A DNA stretch of 64,000 nt from Bacillus_AB infantis_B (GTDB lineage Bacteria; Bacillota; Bacilli; Bacillales; Cytobacillaceae). Within the stretch, counting starts at the first letter, position 1. Each line of letters starts with the position of its first letter. Shown here in pieces: positions 14,906-23,327 of this stretch. The position numbers and the translations under genes were made by a program. The DNA lies in contig NZ_VTER01000001.1 of assembly GCF_008180445.1 (NCBI RefSeq), forward strand, positions 124,001-188,000, read 5' to 3'. The notes below the pieces were generated by a model that did no database searches, was not told where the DNA came from, and saw nothing but the letters and a program-made list of their open reading frames with translations.

Positions 14906-16505
14906 ATTGATACCGTTTTTCGTTCTGTATTTCAAAAGCCTGCTCCAGGATCTTCAATGCCTCTGCTGCTTCTTGCTCGCTTATGCTCCCCATGAAAGCG
15001 GCCTGAATCCAATTTCTTTTCAGCAGATAGTCACTTTCATAGCTGATCAGCACACCTTTACTTTTGCAATAATCACCTATTTTTTTGCTTGATATAGTTT
15101 CTGGCACGAGTATTGTGATGATGCCGGGAGAATAGCTCTCATCCCCAAGAACTATCCACCCGTTTGCCTCCATCCTTTCCCTTGCCTGCTCTCCAATCCT
15201 TGATGTTTTTTCATAATCAATGAGACCGCAAGCTTTGTTAAGCGCAGTGACGAGATTGGAAGAGTGGGTATAAGGGATGCTTTCATGGTCCTGATACATT
15301 TTCAAGTCCAAATATCTTGGTATATGATTGCCGCCCAGAATCCTCTCCCTGTGAAAAACAATCGCCAGGCCTGGATATGATCCAAATCCTTTTCCGCTGA
15401 CCGCTGATGCAAGATAGATTTCCTTCAGATCAAGGGGCACTGTACCTGCCGAGCTGCAGGCATCCACACAAAGCTTAATCCCAAGGCTGCCGCATAGCTC
15501 CTTTAGTGAATCTAAATCATATAAATAGCCTGTCGAAGTTTCACAGTGAACAGTCCAAATCCAGCTGATCGAAGAGCTGGAGTTGATTGCCTGTTCAATC
15601 TCATATAAATGGATCGGCTCATTCCATTCTTTTTCAATAGATTGAAAAGATAGCCCCTGCCTTTTTGCATGGTCAATCAGCCGGAAGCCAAATTCGCCAT
15701 TCGCCAGAATCAGCCCTGTTCCCGGTATGCAGGATAGCTGTGCAGCAACAAGGTCATTGGAAAGGGTTCCTGTCCCGACGACAACTTCTGCATGAGCAGC
15801 CCCGGTCATGTGGCATAGACTGCTGCGGAGTTGATGAAGTTCTTTTTTAAACTCTTCGCTTCGGTGGGATATGGCAGGCTCTCTGAATGCTTTTTCAGCC
15901 TCCGGATGGATTGAAACAGGCCCTGGCAGCAAAGAAATCCTCTTAGCAGGCTTAGTCTTTTTCTTCATTAGGCGGATAAAAGCTTTAGTCGAGCGTTCAA
16001 AGTTTTCCTTTGTTAAGTACATGGGCTGAAATTGCGCCCCCTCTTCCCCTGTTAAAGGGCCAAAGGGAATAAAGCCGATCCGCCTGTACAGTTTCAGCTG
16101 CCGGACCGTACCGGAAATAAGGGCCATCGTATACCCTTTTTCAAGACAGAACTGTACAAGCCTTTCGCATAAATGATAAAAAACGCGGCTGCTTCTGTAT
16201 TCTTTCTTGATCGATAACAGACGCACCTCGCAAGCTGTTCCCTTTACGGGGAGGCAGTCATCAAGTGACTCAAGCTTATAGTCGAGAGAAAATGGCCTTT
16301 TGGCACGGATGGCAATCATACCTACCACTTCCTCTCCTTTTTTGGCAATCATATATGTATTTTCCTGATGAAATTTATCAATCAATTCATTTTCATCATT
16401 TTTGCTGTGCTGCGGAATTTCCTCTACAAATGTTTGATAATTAAGCTGATGGATTTGTTCAAACTCGCTCTGCTCACTGGCAAGCTTATACGTTAAACTT
16501 TCCAC
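14892..16505 (-). CDS. GNAT / class V aminotransferase fusion protein
   Basis: A 537-residue two-domain protein. Residues about 1-180 are GNAT-like and resemble N-acyl amino acid/homoserine-lactone-synthase type folds (ACEVRLLSIKKEYRSSRVFYHL, then YRRIGFIPFG). From about 190 a PLP-dependent class V aminotransferase begins (RISLLPGPVSIHPE) with the lysine K372 in SGKGFGSYPG; this type includes 2-aminoethylphosphonate and alanine-glyoxylate transaminases. The GTG start at 16505 follows TAGGAGG by 7 nt. It overlaps an LTA-synthase gene. The fusion suggests sequential transamination and acylation of one small molecule, perhaps a substituent for a surface polymer (inference). Confidence 0.85.
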   Translation of the reverse strand: MESLTYKLASEQSEFEQIHQLNYQTFVEEIPQHSKNDENELIDKFHQENTYMIAKKGEEVVGMIAIRAKRPFSLDYKLESLDDCLPVKGTACEVRLLSIKKEYRSSRVFYHLCERLVQFCLEKGYTMALISGTVRQLKLYRRIGFIPFGPLTGEEGAQFQPMYLTKENFERSTKAFIRLMKKKTKPAKRISLLPGPVSIHPEAEKAFREPAISHRSEEFKKELHQLRSSLCHMTGAAHAEVVVGTGTLSNDLVAAQLSCIPGTGLILANGEFGFRLIDHAKRQGLSFQSIEKEWNEPIHLYEIEQAINSSSSISWIWTVHCETSTGYLYDLDSLKELCGSLGIKLCVDACSSAGTVPLDLKEIYLASAVSGKGFGSYPGLAIVFHRERILGGNHIPRYLDLKMYQDHESIPYTHSSNLVTALNKACGLIDYEKTSRIGEQARERMEANGWIVLGDESYSPGIITILVPETISSKKIGDYCKSKGVLISYESDYLLKRNWIQAAFMGSISEQEAAEALKILEQAFEIQNEKRYQYETV

Positions 16506-16692
16506 GGTTAACCTCCTATGTCAGACATGATGATCCGGTTTAACTGGCTGAGCTAATGGATAATATGTTAATTAAAGTATAGACTACCTCGTAATACTAT
16601 ATATAATTTAACGTTTAAAAAGAGTAAAAAGTTTCATTTTCTAACATATTTCTTCTTTTAGCCCTTCTATTAATATGGCAAACCCGCAAAAT

Positions 16693-16722
16693 AAAAAGGA
16701 ACCCTATTTAAATCCGGGTTCC
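16693..16722 (-). terminator. Terminator
   Basis: GGAACCC / GGGTTCC stem with an 11-nt loop followed on the minus strand by TTTTT, behind the small membrane protein gene at 16745. Confidence 0.8.
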
Positions 16723-16744
16723 AGGACTTGCTTATGACAGCGGT

Positions 16745-16945
16745 CTATTTCTTCCCGCCTCCGTTGTTCAGATAATTCGGCCTGTACCGGTCATCATCCC
16801 TGGCAGAATACACAAAGCTTATCCCCATCGCAAATGTGCCGAACATAAAGCCGAATAAATAGCCGGCGGAATGGAATCCCGAAACAAAGCTGACAATTGC
16901 CGCAGCAAGCAGAACCAGCAGAATAGACAAGAAAACTTTACCCAT
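16745..16945 (-). CDS. Small membrane protein (DUF5316-like)
   Basis: A 66-residue protein with two hydrophobic segments (about 4-22 and 27-46) and a C-terminal polar tail DDDRYRPNYLNN, which resembles the DR-x-R-x-N tail of DUF5316 proteins, as in the clearer member at 56809. RBS GGAGGG at good spacing. Function unknown. Family assignment is tentative. Confidence 0.5.
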   Translation of the reverse strand: MGKVFLSILLVLLAAAIVSFVSGFHSAGYLFGFMFGTFAMGISFVYSARDDDRYRPNYLNNGGGKK

Positions 16946-17001
16946 CCTCCGCCCTCCTTTTCCTTAATATACCATATCATATTTCTCAAAAAACTTCTTG
17001 T

Positions 17002-17577
17002 TTAAAGTGCTTTTAAGTGGCCAGATTCATTATAGTACTCTACAAGCCACCCTTTTTCATTCAATTTAAGGTTGCATAAGCAGGCATTTTCAAGCTTCGT
17101 TTTGCCTGAGCCGATCATGCCTGAAGAAAGCAGTGCCAGCAGAGCATTTATGGATGCTCCGTGTGAAACAAGGATAACTCTTTTCCCGCTATAGAGCATG
17201 CTGATTTTATCAAGCCCTTCCTTGAGCCGTATATGATGGTCCTCTTTGCTTTCCATCTCTGGATAATCCCTGTCTGGAAAAAGAGCGTGCCTCTCCTCAG
17301 CTGTAAGACCTTCAGCTCTGCCAAAACTTCTTTCAATAAATTCCTCCATTAACACCAAAGGCTTCTGGATATTTTGGTTAATGATTTCTGCAGTCTGTCT
17401 GGCTCTTTGCAGAGGGCTGGAAATGATAATATCCCAATTTTCATTGGCAAGGTGTTCCCTGCACGCTGCTGCCTGGCGGACACCCATCTCATTTAACTCA
17501 ATATCTGTTCTTCCCTGGATCCTGCCTTCAGCATTCCATTCTGTCTGGCCATGGCGTACAAGGCAGATTTCAGTCAT
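17002..17577 (-). CDS. Histidine phosphatase family protein
   Basis: A 191-residue phosphoglycerate-mutase-like phosphatase. The catalytic RHG motif (LVRHGQTEWN) with the following R-x-QGR (GRIQGR) lies near residues 8-20, and the second histidine is in LVSHGASINALL. Family members dephosphorylate sugar phosphates or nucleotides via a phosphohistidine. ATG 17577 overlaps the GNAT stop codon by 8 nt; GTG 17583, 5 nt from AGGAGG, is an alternative. The two genes form an operon. Confidence 0.85.
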   Translation of the reverse strand: MTEICLVRHGQTEWNAEGRIQGRTDIELNEMGVRQAAACREHLANENWDIIISSPLQRARQTAEIINQNIQKPLVLMEEFIERSFGRAEGLTAEERHALFPDRDYPEMESKEDHHIRLKEGLDKISMLYSGKRVILVSHGASINALLALLSSGMIGSGKTKLENACLCNLKLNEKGWLVEYYNESGHLKAL

Positions 17578-18139
17578 GTACACTGCCACCTCCTATTGGA
17601 CTCTTATTATGCGAGAGTCTCTTCCCCATAATAACGTAGGCAGTTCCTGTCTGGTCAGGAAAGAAGGATTCCTTTATTGTTGTCCAACCAAGAGACCAAT
17701 ACAACTGCCGGGCTGCGATGTTATCCTTTTGAGTTGTGAGAATAGCTGTCTTATTTGGCAGCTGCGCCAATATTCTTTGTTCAAGAAGGCGGCCGATCCC
17801 CTGCTTTCTGCTTTCAGGATGGACGGCCAGCTCCACCACTTCAAAGCAATCCTCCAGCCAAGTCAGCGCCTCTTCTTCAGAAAGCTCCTTTTCAATCAAA
17901 CCTCTATAATATTGACCCTTTTGTGAGTTATAGCCATAAACGAAACCTGCCAGTCTGGCATCACCCTCAAACGCCATTTCCCCCTGGAAGCCATCATAGC
18001 TGCCATGTCGCATCAGTCTTTCCAGAAAAGATTGATCTTCTTTATTCCAGACCAGATTATACAGGCTTGCAGCTTCGGCCAGGCACCCTTCTCTAGTTTC
18101 CATTTTCTTCAGATGAATTTTGTCTTTATTGGTATTCAT
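17570..18139 (-). CDS. GNAT family N-acetyltransferase
   Basis: A 189-residue GNAT protein. Acyl-CoA motif A is ELAVHPESRKQGIGRLLEQR in the middle third, followed by the motif B strand (AAILTTQKDNIAARQLYWSLGW). The ATG follows GGAGGTTGAGGC. It overlaps the phosphatase gene downstream, and another GNAT gene (18176) lies 36 bp upstream, suggesting a three-gene operon. Substrate unknown. Confidence 0.85.
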   Translation of the reverse strand: MNTNKDKIHLKKMETREGCLAEAASLYNLVWNKEDQSFLERLMRHGSYDGFQGEMAFEGDARLAGFVYGYNSQKGQYYRGLIEKELSEEEALTWLEDCFEVVELAVHPESRKQGIGRLLEQRILAQLPNKTAILTTQKDNIAARQLYWSLGWTTIKESFFPDQTGTAYVIMGKRLSHNKSPIGGGSVHD

Positions 18140-18175
18140 GCCTCAACCTCCATTATTCAGGCAAGCAATCCTGCT

Positions 18176-18646
18176 CTAATTCTGCGGAAAATATTCCATC
18201 GGCTCATTGCAATGCTTATAACCGTTCCTATTATAAAATTCTACCCCTTCCTCACTCGGCCAGACGATGACGAATTCATAATGGTTCTTTTCAATCCATG
18301 TATTGATGGCAGTGATCAGCCTGCTTCCGACTCCTTTTCCGCGATATTCCGGCACAGTATAGACATTGGTCATATAGGCGAAGGGATAGGTGATCCGGCC
18401 GGGCCTTGGAACTTTTTGTATTCTTTCTATGTACATATGTGATACAACTTTTCCATGATCTTCAGCGATCCAGATATACCAAATGCCTCCCTTAATAGCT
18501 TCCTCCAGAAAGGATCTGCATTCTTTCTCGAATTCCGGATAATCTTTTTCTGAAAAAGTGCCCTCCTCATAATCTTCAAGCGTGAAGTCCCATCTCATTC
18601 TAATCAGCCTATCTATATCCTTTCTTTCTGCGAGCCTTATTTGCAT
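18176..18646 (-). CDS. GNAT family N-acetyltransferase
   Basis: A 156-residue GNAT protein with motif A NVYTVPEYRGKGVGSRLI and the motif B element EEGVEFYNRNGY. ATG 18646 is chosen over an in-frame start 5 codons upstream because GGAGG is then 8 nt away. Probably first gene of the acetyltransferase/phosphatase run. Substrate unknown. Confidence 0.85.
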   Translation of the reverse strand: MQIRLAERKDIDRLIRMRWDFTLEDYEEGTFSEKDYPEFEKECRSFLEEAIKGGIWYIWIAEDHGKVVSHMYIERIQKVPRPGRITYPFAYMTNVYTVPEYRGKGVGSRLITAINTWIEKNHYEFVIVWPSEEGVEFYNRNGYKHCNEPMEYFPQN

Positions 18647-18792
18647 TTTTAAAGCCTCCATATTTTCATTAAGTAATCCTTCTGCAGCCTGCCATGGTTT
18701 TCCTTTATTTTAAAAAACTGCAGTGAATATTGGCAATTTTATGCTAAAATTAATTTCATTCGAATGATACTAATATAGAAAGGCGGCAAATG

Positions 18793-19272
18793 ATGATTCA
18801 ATTTTTCACCTATAACTGGCAGGTCAGGGATGAGTGGTTTCAATGGTGTGAGCAGCTAAATGAGGATGAACTGCTTAAGAAGCGGGCGGGAGGAGCGGGG
18901 AGCATACTTCATACACTGCTCCACATAGCGGATGTAGAATACAGCTGGATCCGTGCTATCAAAGGCCTGGGCGATACGATCGTTGACTTTGAAGAATATC
19001 GCAGTCTGAGTGAGGCCAAGCAGCTCTCTGACTCTTTCCGGAAAGATATCAAAAGCTATTTTGGCGAGGGTCTTATTGATGCGCCAGACTTTACCGTTTC
19101 CATTCCATGGGATGATGATGAATTTAGTAAAAACGAAATCCTCCATCATATCGTTGCACATGAAATCCATCATATTGGACAGCTTTCTGTCTGGGCACGG
19201 GAACTGGGACTTGCGCCGGTCAGTGCGAATTTTTTAGGCAGGGATCTGAAAACTGCCAGCTTCATAGAGTAA
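18793..19272 (+). CDS. DinB family protein
   Basis: A 159-residue four-helix-bundle protein. The DinB histidine triad is visible: LLHIADVEYSWI near residue 45 and the AHEIHHIGQL cluster near 125. DinB/YfiT-like proteins are metal-binding and several act as thiol-dependent transferases; this one is not assigned. The second ATG (18793) is preferred because AAGGCGG is 6 nt upstream. Single gene. Confidence 0.8.
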   Translation: MIQFFTYNWQVRDEWFQWCEQLNEDELLKKRAGGAGSILHTLLHIADVEYSWIRAIKGLGDTIVDFEEYRSLSEAKQLSDSFRKDIKSYFGEGLIDAPDFTVSIPWDDDEFSKNEILHHIVAHEIHHIGQLSVWARELGLAPVSANFLGRDLKTASFIE

Positions 19273-19390
19273 ATGTGACAATAACCATATATTTTATTGT
19301 ACGTTTTAAATAGAGGAAGGGTTTCATTTTTCGGTAAGGTTTTACATTAACCCAGCTCCCCAACCATTCTTTGTCTGCAAGGAATAAATG

Positions 19391-19446
19391 CTCCTATAGG
19401 AGTTTATGATTCTTTGTTGGACATACCCGCCAGGCTGGCGTATACT
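19391..19446 (+). promoter_or_regulatory. Promoter and palindrome of exporter gene
   Basis: TTGGAC (19417-19422), an 18-bp spacer and TATACT (19441-19446) form a good sigma-A promoter. A perfect 12-bp palindrome CTCCTATAGGAG (19391-19402) lies just upstream and may be an operator. The 226-bp gap before the gene holds nothing else. Confidence 0.55.
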
Positions 19447-19498
19447 AGCGATATTTATGCAGGAAATAGCAGAAGGCTGGAAAGAAAGGTTTGAGATC

Positions 19499-20711
19499 AT
19501 GCTTCAAAATCCAACAGGAAGAGAAAGGCTTGCCCTTGCTTTTCTCCTTAGTTCATTAGGAATTTTAGGGCCATTTAACATCGATATGTACTTGCCAAGC
19601 TTTCCCGATATCGGCAGAGACCTTGATGCCACTGCGTCCCTTGTACAGCTCAGCTTGACAGCCTGTCTGATGGGGCTCGCTGCCGGGCAGATGATCGTTG
19701 GGCCGATCAGTGATGGACAAGGCAGGAGAAAACCGCTTCTGATCGGGATTTCGCTTTTTAGCATCGCTTCATTATTTTGTGCGCTTGCACCAAATATCAC
19801 TGCGTTTATAGCTGCCCGTTTCTTTCAGGGGCTAACCGCTTCAGCTGGGATTGTCCTGTCGCGTGCAGTTGTGAGGGATGTATTCAGCGGTACAGAGCTG
19901 ACGAAGTTCTTCTCACTATTAATGGTGATAAATGCTACCGCTCCGATGGTTGCCCCTATGACCGGCGGCGCGCTCCTTTTACTGCCATTCGCCAGCTGGC
20001 ACACCATTTTTTACTTTTTATGTGCGCTTGGACTGGCCATCGTTACACTCATTTCCATACGCCTGCCTGAGACGCTTCCTGCTGAAAAGCGCATTCCCAG
20101 CAGTCTGGGAGGCACAGTCAAGGCAATGGGCGGCTTATTCAAGGATCGCTCATTCATCGGCCCCTGATTGTCGGTTTTGTACATGGAGGAAGCTTTGCTT
20201 ATGTATCCGGAACACCATTTGTTTACCAGGGAATTTATGGCGTCTCTCCTCAGGTGTTCAGCATCCTGTTCGGTATCAATGGGATTGCCATCATCACCGG
20301 GAGCTTTCTGATCGGCCGCCTTGCCGGCATTGTACAGGAAAGGACCCTGCTTCGGACAGCCGTCTGCATCGCTGTCAGCGCGACTGCATTATTGCTGACT
20401 ATGACCATCATTAAAGGGCCGCTGTTTACGCTGGTCATCCCGATATTCATCTATATGACGTCCATGGGGATGATCCTTACCAGCTCCTTTACACTGGCGC
20501 TGAAGAATCAGGGGCACCGTGCCGGAAGCGCCAGCGCCGTCATTGGCATGATGCCGCTCCTCCTGGGCAGCATCGTTTCCCCTCTTGTCGGAATCAATGA
20601 AGCATCCGCCGTACCGATGGGAAGTTCACCACTTCATTCATCGGATTCATTCTTTTCTTTACATTGACGAAAGAAAAACAGTCTCATCTAAAGCTGCATC
20701 CGGAGGGGTAA
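19499..20711 (+). pseudogene. Bcr/CflA-type drug exporter, two frameshifts
   Basis: A Bcr/CflA subfamily MFS transporter (multidrug/H+ antiporter, about 400 residues) split into three frames. Part 1 from ATG 19499 (downstream of the promoter) includes NIDMYLPSFPDIG and the motif A loop DGQGRRKPLLIG; it stops at 20167. The protein continues one base out of phase from about 20160 (LIVGFVHGGSFAYVSGTPF) until about 20620, where another lost base is needed to reach FTTSFIGFILFFTLTKEK and the TAA at 20709. Each junction is a single-base deletion. Two breaks in one gene argue either for true decay or for local sequence error; the rest is well preserved. Confidence 0.85.
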
Positions 20712-20773
20712 TTCCCTCCTTTTTTATAGGATTTTATTAGTGTTACTTGTTGGGACAGTGCTTCTGCAGCGGA

Positions 20774-20880
20774 ATTCTACATAAATTTTCAATCTTTCTA
20801 CAATATAATTAAAGGATTCTACATAAAAGAGAGAAGATTCTACATAAATTTACCGTTATTCTACCAAAAATACATTTATT
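20774..20880. repeat. Five 21-bp-phased direct repeats
   Basis: ATTCTAC-type units start at 20774, 20795, 20816, 20837 and 20858, exactly 21 bp apart, usually as ATTCTACATAAA followed by a variable 9-mer. A sixth weak copy may follow. Period 21 bp places the motif on the same DNA face. They fill the 280-bp gap before the DUF421 gene. Confidence 0.8.
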
Positions 20881-20993
20881 ACCAAAAAACTCAACTTTTT
20901 GAATCCTCCATCCCGTCTACCCGGCACAAATGAATAGTTTCTTGTTTAACTGCAGATGACTATGTTAAAAGATCTTTCTGAGGGGTGATGTTA

Positions 20994-21611
20994 ATGGATT
21001 TAAATTGGATATGGAAATCAATATTGATTGTATTGGCTGGAACCCTGCTCCTCAGGATTGCCGGCAGAAAATCAATATCCCAGATGACACTTGCCCAGAC
21101 TGTGATCATGATTGGAATCGGTTCTTTGTTGATACAGCCGCTCGCCGGGAAAAACATCTGGACCACTATCTTTGTTGGAGGCATTCTTGTATTTACTTTG
21201 GTCATTATGGAGTTCTTACAGGTGAAATCCGATAAGATTGAGAAATTCATCACAGGAAGGTCAAAAATATTGATTAATAATGGGAACATCGATGAAGAAA
21301 GCATGAAAAAGGTAAGGCTGACGGTCGACCAGCTGGAGATGAAGCTCCGGCAGAATAATGTGTCCAGCCTGCAGGATGTAAACTGGGCAACGTTAGAGCC
21401 AAACGGACAGGTTGGATTCGAGCTGAAGGAAGATGCCAAGCCGGCATTGAAGAAAGATATCCAGCTCCTCCAGCAGCAGATGAACCAAGTGATCATGCTC
21501 CTGAAGGGTAATGGAGTACCTATGCCTGCCAATGACTCAGCAAAGCAGGACCTTTTTGCTGAAGTAGCGAAGAAATCACATATTACAGAGCCGCCAGAGC
21601 ATCTTCAGTAG
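20994..21611 (+). CDS. DUF421 (YetF-like) membrane protein
   Basis: A 205-residue protein: three membrane helices at the N terminus (TLLLRIAGRKSISQMTLAQTV marks the family) and a cytoplasmic DUF421 domain (ILINNGNIDEESMKKVRLTVDQL, then QNNVSSLQDVNWATLEPNGQVGF). A C-terminal coiled-coil-like tail follows (LQQQMNQVIMLLK). Members are widespread in Bacillus, several linked to spores; function unknown. ATG 20994 is chosen because GAGGGG is 8 nt upstream. The next gene starts right after the stop codon. Confidence 0.85.
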   Translation: MDLNWIWKSILIVLAGTLLLRIAGRKSISQMTLAQTVIMIGIGSLLIQPLAGKNIWTTIFVGGILVFTLVIMEFLQVKSDKIEKFITGRSKILINNGNIDEESMKKVRLTVDQLEMKLRQNNVSSLQDVNWATLEPNGQVGFELKEDAKPALKKDIQLLQQQMNQVIMLLKGNGVPMPANDSAKQDLFAEVAKKSHITEPPEHLQ

Positions 21612-22172
21612 ATGGAGGTAAAAAATAGGCTTTTAATAGTTTTTTCCACTGTTTTTATGGTCTTTTTTGCGGCGTTATTTATTTTTTATATTTTGAAAGA
21701 CGATTCCTCCCGCTGGCAGGTATCTCTCGGAGGAATCACCGTAAGCGCCCTGCCCTTACTACTCATCTTTCTAAAAAAACCGTTTCCCACTGCCCTGGTC
21801 ATCGGCTACTTTTTGTTTGTATTCTGCTCCATCTACCTGGGATCGATCACAAGCTTCTATCGCAAATATGCCTGGTGGGATACGTCCCTTCATCTATACA
21901 AGGGAATCTTTGTCGGCATAGCTGCCGTCTTTGTCTTCAAGGTTTTTTCTGGAGGAAAAGGCCGTTCCCGAACACTACTATTTTTGTTCAGCTTTTCCTT
22001 ATCGGCTGCATCCAGCATCTTTTGGGAAATCTATGAGTTTGCCGGCGACCAGCTTGTCACTGAAACGATGCAGCGCGGCGGCAATAAAGATACCATGATA
22101 GATCTCATTGCAGGCACTTCAGGCGCATTAATAGCAGGCATCTATAATATCCTGAGATTCAGGAAACTATAA
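21612..22172 (+). CDS. YjdF/DUF2238-like membrane protein
   Basis: A 186-residue polytopic protein (about six membrane segments) with family-typical acidic/His loops: WWDTSLHLYKG, FWEIYEFAGDQL and DTMIDLIAGTSGAL. The start codon ATG 21612 directly follows the stop of the DUF421 gene, so translation is probably coupled because no separate RBS is evident. Function unknown. Assignment by motif pattern. Confidence 0.6.
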   Translation: MEVKNRLLIVFSTVFMVFFAALFIFYILKDDSSRWQVSLGGITVSALPLLLIFLKKPFPTALVIGYFLFVFCSIYLGSITSFYRKYAWWDTSLHLYKGIFVGIAAVFVFKVFSGGKGRSRTLLFLFSFSLSAASSIFWEIYEFAGDQLVTETMQRGGNKDTMIDLIAGTSGALIAGIYNILRFRKL

Positions 22173-22173
22173 C

Positions 22174-22197
22174 GGCCGGCTCCCCATGGAACCGGCC
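22174..22197. terminator. Bidirectional terminator
   Basis: GGCCGG / CCGGCC core stem with further partial pairing inside, between convergent genes, followed by CTTATTTTC. Confidence 0.65.
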
Positions 22198-22204
22198 CTT
22201 ATTT

Positions 22205-23197
22205 TCAGCTTTTTAAAATATCTTCAATTCTGTTGAGCTCTTCAGATGTAAACTCCAGATTATCCAGCGCAGCGACATTTTCTTCAATCTGGGAAACCCT
22301 GCTTGCACCGATCAAAGCAGATGTCACCCTGCCTCCGCGGAGGACCCATGCCAGCGACATTTGTGCTAGGCTCTGCCCGCGTTCGGATGCGAGTTCATGG
22401 AGTTTCCTGACTTTTTCAATTGTCTGCTCTGTTACCTGGTCCCCTTGAAGCGCACCGGTCTTGCTGGCAGCCCTGCTGTCCTCGGGAATCCCGTTGATAT
22501 ACTTATTCGTCAAAAGCCCCTGAGCGAGCGGACAGAAGGCAATCGATCCCACACCATTCTTCTCCAGAACATCCTGGAGGCCGTCCTCAATCCAGCGGTT
22601 CAGCATAGAGTAGCTTGGCTGGTGTATGACAAGCGGCGTGCCCAGCCTGTTAAGTATTTTGACAGCTTCTTCCGTCTGCTCTGCCGAGTAGCTGCTGATG
22701 CCGACATATAAGGCTTTTCCCTGTCTGACAATAGTGTCCAGAGCACCCATTGTTTCTTCTAAAGGTGTATCCGGGTCAGGGCGGTGAGAATAGAAAATAT
22801 CCACATAATCCAGCCCCATCCGCTTTAGGCTCTGATCGAGGCTTGAAATGAGGTACTTCCTGCTTCCCCACTCCCCATAGGGCCCGGGCCACATATAATA
22901 GCCAGCCTTCGTTGAAATGATCATTTCATCCCTGTAAGGAGCAAAATCCGACTGCATCATCCGGCCGAACATTTCCTCAGCCGAGCCTGCAGGAGGGCCG
23001 TAGTTATTGGCCAGATCGAAATGAGTGATGCCAAGGTCAAATGCCCTCCTGAGCATTTCCCTCCCATTTTCATATGTATCAGTTCCCCCAAAATTATGCC
23101 ATAAGCCAAGGGAGATGGCCGGGAGCCTGAGGCCAGAGCGCCCGCTTCGATTGTATTTCATCGTTTCATAGCGTTTTTCTTCTGCAAGGTATACCAT
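22205..23197 (-). CDS. Aldo/keto reductase (YghZ-like)
   Basis: A 330-residue AKR with the TIM-barrel catalytic set: the Asp of FDLANNYG, the Tyr of the same segment, the Lys of ISTKAGY and the His of FYSHRPD. The order and the MWPGPYGEWGSRKYL loop match L-glyceraldehyde-3-phosphate reductase-type (YghZ) members. Probably NADPH-dependent reduction of aldehydes such as methylglyoxal. ATG 23197 is chosen for the GAAGGAGGAAG ribosome site; longer starts lack one. Separated from the beta-glucoside operon by a terminator. Confidence 0.85.
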   Translation of the reverse strand: MVYLAEEKRYETMKYNRSGRSGLRLPAISLGLWHNFGGTDTYENGREMLRRAFDLGITHFDLANNYGPPAGSAEEMFGRMMQSDFAPYRDEMIISTKAGYYMWPGPYGEWGSRKYLISSLDQSLKRMGLDYVDIFYSHRPDPDTPLEETMGALDTIVRQGKALYVGISSYSAEQTEEAVKILNRLGTPLVIHQPSYSMLNRWIEDGLQDVLEKNGVGSIAFCPLAQGLLTNKYINGIPEDSRAASKTGALQGDQVTEQTIEKVRKLHELASERGQSLAQMSLAWVLRGGRVTSALIGASRVSQIEENVAALDNLEFTSEELNRIEDILKS

Positions 23198-23300
23198 CGA
23201 TCTTCCTCCTTCAAGTAATGCGTTCTTTTCCATATTAAACGCTTTCACGGGGCTGTACAAAGAAACTGCCCATAGCATGATATCTTCTTAAATGAAAAAA

Positions 23301-23327
23301 TAAAGATTAGCCGCAAACTAATCTTTA
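23301..23327 (-). terminator. Terminator of beta-glucoside operon
   Basis: TAAAGATTAG / CTAATCTTTA perfect 10-bp stem followed by a T-rich run on the minus strand; it overlaps the kinase stop codon. Confidence 0.85.
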
